NCBI RefSeq assembly: GCF_026343115.1
Contig: NZ_JAPEMC010000001.1
Coordinates: forward strand, 4,111,501 to 4,175,500
Length of the DNA: 64,000 nt
Direction: 5' to 3'
Origin: Streptomyces sp. NBC_00102
Lineage (GTDB): Bacteria > Actinomycetota > Actinomycetes > Streptomycetales > Streptomycetaceae
Below the pieces are notes generated by a model, which saw nothing but the letters and a program-made list of their open reading frames with translations, had not been told where the DNA came from and did no database searches. Below, piece after piece: positions 59,198 through 64,000 of the stretch. The translations under genes were made by a program, and so were the position numbers. Each line of letters opens with the position of its first letter. The first letter of the stretch is position 1.

Positions 59198-60862
59198 TCA
59201 GCGCCAGAACGGCGCGAGGTACCGGAGGTAGAGCCATTCGCCCAGGCTGCGCCGGCCCGCGTCGATCTCGGCGAGCCCGGTGGGCCGGGACGGTGGCGCG
59301 TCGGTGCTCAGCCGGATGCCGGAGGCCGGCAGGGCCAGTTCGTCCAGCCCGGTCACCGGGGCGAACACGGAGAAGGGCGCGGAGACGTCGGTGGGCTCGG
59401 CGGACGCCACCTCGGCCTCGCCCAGCTCCTCGTGCAGCACGATCCCGCTGCCCGTCAGGCGGACCTTGGCACCGGGAGCGACCGCGGCCAGGTCGGCCGC
59501 GCCGGTGGCCACGAAGGTGACCCGGCCGTGCTCGTTCACGAACCCGCCGGTCACCGTGTACGGCAGGGTCACCCCGACGGCCACGGCCGCCACGGCCGCG
59601 AGTCCGGCGAGCGAGACGACCGCGATCCGCCACCGGGCCGCCCCGGCGGCGAGCGCCTCGGCGCCCAGGCGCAGGGCGCCCGTGCAGCACCGGGTCAGCA
59701 GGGCGAGCAGCGCCAGCGACACGACGACCGCGCCGACCAGGCCCATGTTCTCCAGCATCGAGCGCCAGAGCGTGAACGCGGTGCCGAGGACGTACAGCGG
59801 GAAGACCATGCAGGCCAGGCCGAAGAGCGGGGCCCAGCCCAGCTCGGGCAGCGTCTTCTCGTACCGCCCGCCGAAGAGCACCCGCGCGGCCAGGCGCCGG
59901 GCGTCGGCCATCGAGCGGTCGCGCAGGTGCGAGACGTCCAGGTGGCTCATGAGCGCGAGGTAGCCGTCGAGCTTGATGAACGGGACGGCGTTGAAGAAGC
60001 CGGACAGGAAGCTGGTCACGGTCAGCAGGAGCAGCAGCTCGCGCACCGTCCCGCTGCCCCCGGCCAGGGCCACGCCCGCCGAGGCGAGGCCGGCCGCCCC
60101 GCCGATCGCGGCCTGCACGGTGATGCCCGCGAGCGCGATGCGGACCCGCTGGGCGCCGTTCGGGAGCCGCCAGCCGTCCGTGACGTCGCAGAAGAACGCG
60201 GGGGTCAGGTAGAAGAGCATGACGCCCATCCGGCTGGGCTTGCCGCCGTAATGGCTGAGTACCGCCCCGTGCGCCATCTCGTGGAGCGCGGTGCCGAGGT
60301 AGGTGACGACGACCAGCGCGACCAGGGCGGAGACCGGCAGCGGCCCGCTCAACGCATGGGTGGCCGTCGGTAGTTGGAAGCCGACGCTCAGCAGCCCGCC
60401 GGCCACCAGCGCCACCAGCGCCACCGCCCAGGCCCGGTGCGCCAGCCGTGCCGTCAGCGGCCTCAGCCGGGCGAGCAGCCGGTCCGGGCGCACCACGGTG
60501 TACTGGAAGGTCAGCGGCGGTACGAACGTGAACCGCCGGGTTCGTACGGGTTCCCGTGCCGGGTCCTGGAGCAGCTCCATCTTCTGGGCGCGCAGCAGGC
60601 CCTCGCCCACCAGCTCGGCGGTCCAGGGGCGGCCGAGGCTCTCCGCGATGTCCTGCGCGGTGTTGGTGCCGTCCGCCGAGCGCAGCAGCCGGGCCATCCC
60701 GGCGCCGACCCGCAGATACCGCCCGGCGCCGAACTGCACGATCCACGGGGCGCCTTCGCCCGCCGGCTCGTGCACCAGCACCTCGTCCGCCAGCGCGGGG
60801 CGCTCCGGCAGCGGGGGGAGTACGGGCGCCACGGGCTCCGGGCGCTTCAGGGCCAGTTTCAC
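59198..60862 (-). CDS. Intramembrane M50 metalloprotease with PqqD-like N-terminal domain
   Basis: 554 aa; GTG start overlapping the permease stop by GTGA. Residues about 20-95 (WIVQFGAGRYLRVGAGMARL, TAQDIAESLGRPWTAELVGE) look like a PqqD-type RiPP recognition element. Ten or so membrane helices carry the zinc motif HEMAH (about 194-198) and a second ligand loop FFNAVPFIKLDGYLAL (N-x-x-P-x-x-x-L-D-G). It is a site-2-protease-like enzyme, the likely leader peptidase of the cluster; similar proteins occur in daptide-type RiPP clusters. Confidence 0.85.
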   Translation of the reverse strand: MKLALKRPEPVAPVLPPLPERPALADEVLVHEPAGEGAPWIVQFGAGRYLRVGAGMARLLRSADGTNTAQDIAESLGRPWTAELVGEGLLRAQKMELLQDPAREPVRTRRFTFVPPLTFQYTVVRPDRLLARLRPLTARLAHRAWAVALVALVAGGLLSVGFQLPTATHALSGPLPVSALVALVVVTYLGTALHEMAHGAVLSHYGGKPSRMGVMLFYLTPAFFCDVTDGWRLPNGAQRVRIALAGITVQAAIGGAAGLASAGVALAGGSGTVRELLLLLTVTSFLSGFFNAVPFIKLDGYLALMSHLDVSHLRDRSMADARRLAARVLFGGRYEKTLPELGWAPLFGLACMVFPLYVLGTAFTLWRSMLENMGLVGAVVVSLALLALLTRCCTGALRLGAEALAAGAARWRIAVVSLAGLAAVAAVAVGVTLPYTVTGGFVNEHGRVTFVATGAADLAAVAPGAKVRLTGSGIVLHEELGEAEVASAEPTDVSAPFSVFAPVTGLDELALPASGIRLSTDAPPSRPTGLAEIDAGRRSLGEWLYLRYLAPFWR

Positions 60863-61605
60863 GGCAGGTCCCTGCGGAGGAAGAGCGCGCGGCCCGCCAC
60901 GGCGGCGGCGGCGATCCAGGCGGCGAGCACGACGATCGCCCAGGGGGTGGAGAGCAGCCCCGCGGTGGAGCTGTCCTGGTAGACGGCGGCCATCGCCTCG
61001 TCGATGGTGAACTTGCCGACGTCGGGGGCGAGTCGCTGGAGCCCGCCGCTGACCAGCCAGGTGCTCAGCAGCATCACGACCACCGCGACCACCTGCTGGC
61101 GGATGATCAGCCCCAGCAGGCAGCCCCACAGGGCGCCCGCCACGATCACGCCCATCACGCCGAGCAGCGTCCGGGTCGCCTCCGCCGTCCACTGCGGGCC
61201 GAAGTCCTGACCGGCGAGGAAGACCCAGGGACTGACGGCCGCCAGGACCCCGGCCCCCAGGGCGAAGACCGCGCCGGTGGCCGCGGCGACGGTGAGCTTC
61301 GCGCCGAGGACCCGCAGGCGGCTGCCGCCGAGCAGCGTCGTCCGCATGACCGAGCCGCTGGAGAACTCGCGGGTCACCGCGAGCATGGTGGCGAGCGCGG
61401 CGACCAGCTCCACCATGAACCAGCCCTGCACCAGGGACGCGGTGGTCTGCGCCACGGTGGTGGTGCCCTGGTCCAGCTCGTCGAGCGCCTGGGTGAGGAA
61501 CCCGGCGTCGGCGAGGACGCAGAGCAGCGTCGCCGCGAGGGCCAGCGCCCACCAGGCCTTGCCGGTCCACACCTTCTGCCATTCGGAGGCGATGAGATCA
61601 CGCAT
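60859..61605 (-). CDS. ABC transporter permease
   Basis: 248 aa with six membrane helices in ABC-2 arrangement: MRDLIASEWQKVWTGKAWW start, REFSSGSVMRTTLLGGSRLR coupling helix and VAVVVMLLSTWLVSGG. It pairs with the ATPase gene upstream (8-bp overlap) to export or give immunity to the peptide product. Confidence 0.9.
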   Translation of the reverse strand: MRDLIASEWQKVWTGKAWWALALAATLLCVLADAGFLTQALDELDQGTTTVAQTTASLVQGWFMVELVAALATMLAVTREFSSGSVMRTTLLGGSRLRVLGAKLTVAAATGAVFALGAGVLAAVSPWVFLAGQDFGPQWTAEATRTLLGVMGVIVAGALWGCLLGLIIRQQVVAVVVMLLSTWLVSGGLQRLAPDVGKFTIDEAMAAVYQDSSTAGLLSTPWAIVVLAAWIAAAAVAGRALFLRRDLP

Positions 61606-62326
61606 GGCTGGGCTCCTTGCCCGCGGTGCCGGCGAGTTCGAAGAAGCGGTCCTCCAGACTCACCGAGCCGTCCCGGGTGAGGTCCGCCGCCGTTCCGCTG
61701 TACCGCAGGGTGCGTTGCAGGATGACGATGTCGTCGGCGATCTGCTCGACCTCGGCGAGCAGATGGCTGGAGAGCAGCACGGTCCTGCCCTCGTCGGCGA
61801 GGGACCGCAGGAACTCCCGCAGCCACCGGATGCCGTCCGGGTCGAGGCCGTTGGCCGGTTCGTCGAGGATCAGAAGCTCAGGGTCGGCGAGCAACGCCGT
61901 GGCCAGGGCGTGGCGTTGGCGCATGCCGGTGGAGTAGCCGCGCAGCTTGCGGTGCGCGTCGCCCTCCAGGCCCACCCGCTCCAAGACCTCGTCCACCCGC
62001 TTGCCTCCGAGCCCCAGCGCGGTGGCCCAGACCCGCAGGTCGCCCCGGCCGGTGGCCGCGTTGGACGGGCCGATGCCGTCCATGGAGACGCCCACCCGGT
62101 GTGCGGCGCGCGGGAGTTCGCCGTACGGCAGTCCGAAGACGGTGGCGCGTCCCGCGGTGGGCCGGGCGAGGCCCAGCAGCATACGCAGGGTCGTCGTCTT
62201 GCCGGCTCCGTTGCGTCCGAGAAGTCCCACGACCCTGCCGGACGCGACCCGGAAGGAGACGTCCTCGACGGCGGTCACTTCGCCGTACCGCTTGGTGAGG
62301 CCCTCGACCTCGACTACGTCGGTCAT
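61598..62326 (-). CDS. ABC transporter ATP-binding protein
   Basis: 242 aa, with GGGAGGAA before the ATG at 62326. Walker A GLLGRNGAGKTTTLRMLLGL, signature GYSTGMRQRHALATALL, Walker B ELLILDEPANGLDPDG, and the switch His in LLSSHLLAEVEQ. It is of the LanF/BcrA-type used for lantibiotic immunity or export. Its C-terminal end overlaps the permease gene. Confidence 0.94.
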   Translation of the reverse strand: MTDVVEVEGLTKRYGEVTAVEDVSFRVASGRVVGLLGRNGAGKTTTLRMLLGLARPTAGRATVFGLPYGELPRAAHRVGVSMDGIGPSNAATGRGDLRVWATALGLGGKRVDEVLERVGLEGDAHRKLRGYSTGMRQRHALATALLADPELLILDEPANGLDPDGIRWLREFLRSLADEGRTVLLSSHLLAEVEQIADDIVILQRTLRYSGTAADLTRDGSVSLEDRFFELAGTAGKEPSHA

Positions 62327-62328
62327 GG

Positions 62329-62526
62329 TCAGTTCCTCCCCCGGGCGCGGAGGTAGAGGCCGAGGCCTGCGATCAGCAGCAGCTCGACACCCACGCAGAC
62401 CAGCAGGGCGACGGTCCGCGTACGGCCGCTGGTGAGTGCCGAGACGATGCCGGGGGCGGCCATGACGGCGACCAGCCAGCAGCCCGCGAGGGCCCACGGA
62501 AAGCCGCGGGAAGCAGCCTGGGACAT
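62329..62526 (-). CDS. Small two-helix membrane protein
   Basis: 65 aa with AAGGAGAG before the ATG. Two membrane helices (WALAGCWLVAVMAAPGIVSA and LLVCVGVELLLIAGLGLYL) joined by a short basic loop. Two bases separate it from the ATPase start, so it belongs to the transporter operon; it may be an accessory subunit or immunity peptide. Confidence 0.75.
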   Translation of the reverse strand: MSQAASRGFPWALAGCWLVAVMAAPGIVSALTSGRTRTVALLVCVGVELLLIAGLGLYLRARGRN

Positions 62527-62684
62527 GGAGGGAACTCTCCTTCGGTCGTGCGGGGTCCTGCGCTTCGGATCGGAGGGGCGGCCCGGCGGTGCGATGCCGT
62601 CGGGGTGAGTGAGGGGGCGGGAGCCCGCCTCGGGCGCGGAGTCGTCCGGCGCGTGCGGGGCATACTCGGAGATACGGGAACGGC

Positions 62685-62719
62685 GTGCCGCCGCGCCGGT
62701 AGCCCGGGCGCGGCGGCAC
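62685..62719. terminator. Hairpin downstream of the precursor genes, distal
   Basis: GTGCCGCCGCGCC / GGCGCGGCGGCAC is a perfect 13-bp stem with a 9-nt loop. Together with the next hairpin it probably limits readthrough from the peptide genes into the transporter operon. Confidence 0.6.
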
Positions 62720-62745
62720 GAGCCGCACGTAACATCTCGCCGGGG

Positions 62746-62784
62746 CCCTGTCCCGGATGCACCAGTCCTGCATCCGGAACAGGG
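62746..62784 (-). terminator. Hairpin directly downstream of the second precursor gene
   Basis: A 16-bp stem with one mismatch (CCCTGTCCCGGATGCA and its complement), 7-nt loop, beginning 22 nt after the stop codon of the precursor gene at 62806-62985. It probably works as an attenuator that keeps peptide mRNA high and downstream genes low. 62527-62684 holds nothing else. Confidence 0.7.
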
Positions 62785-62805
62785 TCCCTTGGCGTGCCGG
62801 ACCGG

Positions 62806-62985
62806 TCAGGTCGCGACGACGACCGACGTGATGACCAGCGAGGCGTAGGTGGTGCTGACGGCCGCCGACACTCCGAAGCTGACCAGGAAGCTGTTCCACC
62901 AGTCGGGGGCGTCCATGCCCTCCAGCTCCTCCATGTCCAGTTCCTGCATGGCCAGTTCGAGAGCCGAGTTGTTGTTCTCCTGCAT
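62806..62985 (-). CDS. Class III-associated RiPP precursor peptide 2, Cys-free
   Basis: 59 aa from the ATG at 62985 (GAGG 8 nt upstream). The leader is helical and acidic (ALELAMQELDMEELEGMDAP), the pattern recognised by LanKC enzymes. The core after DAP starts DWWNSFLVSFG and ends SLVITSVVVAT. It has about ten Ser/Thr residues and no Cys, and ends in Ala-Thr. The sister peptide shares leader, Trp near the core start and the AT end. Product after dehydration and leader removal is inference. Confidence 0.85.
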   Translation of the reverse strand: MQENNNSALELAMQELDMEELEGMDAPDWWNSFLVSFGVSAAVSTTYASLVITSVVVAT

Positions 62986-63080
62986 TGCTTTCACCTCAAT
63001 CTCTGTGTGGGTACCGCGTGGGACGTACGGGGATCGCGCTCGGCCGGGGGCGGCCCGGTGGGCCGGACCCGGGGAGTGGA

Positions 63081-63269
63081 TCAGGTGGCCAGCGTGATCA
63101 GCGAGACGTAGGAAACGACCGCGCCCGCGCTCAGACCGCCGACGAAGCTGAGGACGTCGCTCCAGCCGAAGGGCGCGTCGAGCGCCTCCAGCTCCTGCAT
63201 GTCCAGCTCGTGCGCCTCCAGCTCCTGAAGAGCCAGCTCCAGAGGGGCCTTGGTGTCCGTGTTCTGCAT
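63081..63269 (-). CDS. Class III-associated RiPP precursor peptide 1, Cys-free
   Basis: 62 aa with an ideal ribosome-binding site (AAGGAGGAG) before the ATG at 63269. The leader has PLELALQELEAHELDMQELE then ALDAP; the core reads FGWSDVLSFVGGLSAGAVV and ends SYVSLITLAT. No Cys, five Ser and two Thr in the core, very hydrophobic. The two precursors probably act as a two-component or mixed product. They are the first visible genes of the transcription unit after the partial gene at 63401. Confidence 0.87.
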   Translation of the reverse strand: MQNTDTKAPLELALQELEAHELDMQELEALDAPFGWSDVLSFVGGLSAGAVVSYVSLITLAT

Positions 63270-63400
63270 GGGTTCTCCTCCTTCCGAGGTGTTGATCTCC
63301 TGGTGGTGCGCCCGCCGGCGGGTACCGGCGGAAGTCTGCGGGTGAGGGGCCTCACCGCGAGGGCCGCCCGGGGGCAGGGGCTCCGCCGCGGGGGCCGGCC

Positions 63401-64000
63401 TCAGGACGGGACCGGGGTGCGTACCGCCTCCGTCAGCGCCGCGCGGACGTCGGGCAGCGCCAGCGCGCCGAGGGTCGGCAGCCCGTCGCCCCAGGCCCGC
63501 ATGGTGGCGCGGGCCACCTCCGCGGTCCGCTCGGGCGTGGCGTTCAGCCCGCGGGCGATGGACCAGTCGTCCAGCAGTGCGGTGATGCCCTCGACCGGGT
63601 CCTCGGGCGTCGGCACCGACCGCCCCTCCGCGACCGCCCGCCAGAGCCGGGCCAGCCGGGACGCCGAACCCCACCGGGTGTCGCCGTCCGCGATCCGCCG
63701 CCACAGCGGCGGCAGCAGGGCGGCGGCGGCCGTCATCTTCCGGACCCCGAGGGCGGTGGAGAGCTCGTTGGCGAGATACCAGCCCTTGCAGGCGGCGGGC
63801 TCCCGGCCGAGGTTGAGCCACTGCTGATGGCTCAGCCCGCTCAGTTTGGCGATCTCCAGCCGCAGGGTGTCGTCGGCCGCGCCCCCGGTCGCCCGTACGT
63901 CCGCCACCCGGTCGCCGAGGCCCACCAGCAGCCCCAGCAGCGTCCGGGCGAAGGCGTCCTCCACCGGCAGCTCCCGGTGGTCGCCCGCGTACATCCCGGA
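63401..64000 (-). CDS. Hypothetical protein of the RiPP cluster, possibly 5'-truncated by the window edge
   Basis: The frame is open to the last base; an ATG at 63994 could be the start but has no room to show a ribosome-binding site. 198-200 residues visible, helical and Trp/Arg/Ala-rich (SHQQWLNLGREPAACKGWYL, ALLPPLWRRIADGDTRWGSA, LLDDWSIARGLNATPERTAE). No domain recognised; it lies 131 bp ahead of the precursor genes in the same direction and is probably a cluster gene. Confidence 0.6.
   Translation of the reverse strand, partial: SGMYAGDHRELPVEDAFARTLLGLLVGLGDRVADVRATGGAADDTLRLEIAKLSGLSHQQWLNLGREPAACKGWYLANELSTALGVRKMTAAAALLPPLWRRIADGDTRWGSASRLARLWRAVAEGRSVPTPEDPVEGITALLDDWSIARGLNATPERTAEVARATMRAWGDGLPTLGALALPDVRAALTEAVRTPVPS

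Noticed and set aside
56493..59231. 912-codon plus-strand frame across LanKC
   Set aside because: Val/Gly/Arg-rich shadow of the LanKC gene, whose kinase and cyclase motifs are clear on the other strand.

Overview
The window is about 71-73% GC with strong G/C bias at third codon positions. It carries typical Streptomyces gene families: DUF397 proteins paired with XRE/DUF5753 regulators, GPP34 proteins, a DnaC-like ATPase next to an HTH protein, and a class III LanKC locus. It reads as chromosomal DNA of a Streptomyces or a close actinomycete. Most genes are ordinary accessory-genome content: transporters, one-component regulators, acetyltransferases and small secreted or membrane proteins, many in short operons with 4-bp ATGA/GTGA overlaps.

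Layout. 1-4.7 kb: an MFS exporter cut by the window edge, a LysE-type exporter, a MerR regulator divergent from an Old Yellow Enzyme, and a quinone oxidoreductase. 4.9-5.7 kb: a 263-aa protein that looks like an H2A-like plus H2B-like histone-fold doublet. 5.7-8.1 kb: a DinB-like protein, then an operon of one XRE regulator and four tandem DUF397 genes. 8.6-11.3 kb: a 2.7-kb ISAs1-type transposable element with 39-40 bp inverted ends and a 10-bp target duplication. It carries a GNAT acetyltransferase and an ArsR-like regulator as passengers and has split the 3' end of an acidic-tail gene. 11.5-21 kb: a probably inactive ADP-ribosylglycohydrolase homologue, a USP/adenylate cyclase operon, an aldo-keto reductase/TetR pair with twin operators, and an ArsR/MFS operon with a 13-copy coding minisatellite. 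21-29 kb: small secreted and membrane proteins, a DnaJ-zinc-finger-like microprotein, a sodium:solute symporter, a second XRE/DUF397 pair and a GPP34 protein. 29-37 kb: a D-Ala-D-Ala carboxypeptidase with a very long acidic cytoplasmic arm, a membrane protein, an ATP-grasp protein and an APH-like kinase. 37-44 kb: an HTH/ATPase locus with an apparent frameshift, XRE regulators with a string of tiny Cys-containing proteins, a tRNA-Arg(CCU) and a low-GC stretch. 44-54 kb: membrane proteins, two related GNAT gene remnants, a GT-C-like glycosyltransferase, a MarR/cupin pair, an XRE/DHA2 exporter pair and a second GPP34 protein.

54.4-64 kb is a RiPP gene cluster. A TrmB/LuxR-type regulator faces a block of reverse-strand genes: two small precursor peptides, a small membrane protein, an ABC ATPase and permease, an intramembrane M50 protease with a PqqD-like N-terminus, a class III LanKC synthetase and a family 2 glycosyltransferase. 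Both precursor cores lack cysteine and end in Ala-Thr, so the usual lanthionine/labionin product cannot form. The cluster may make a dehydrated or C-terminally modified, non-lanthionine peptide. It continues past the window end.

The three most distinctive items are the histone-fold doublet, the cysteine-free LanKC system and the passenger-carrying ISAs1 element. All assignments come from reading the sequence and family knowledge; no database search was possible.
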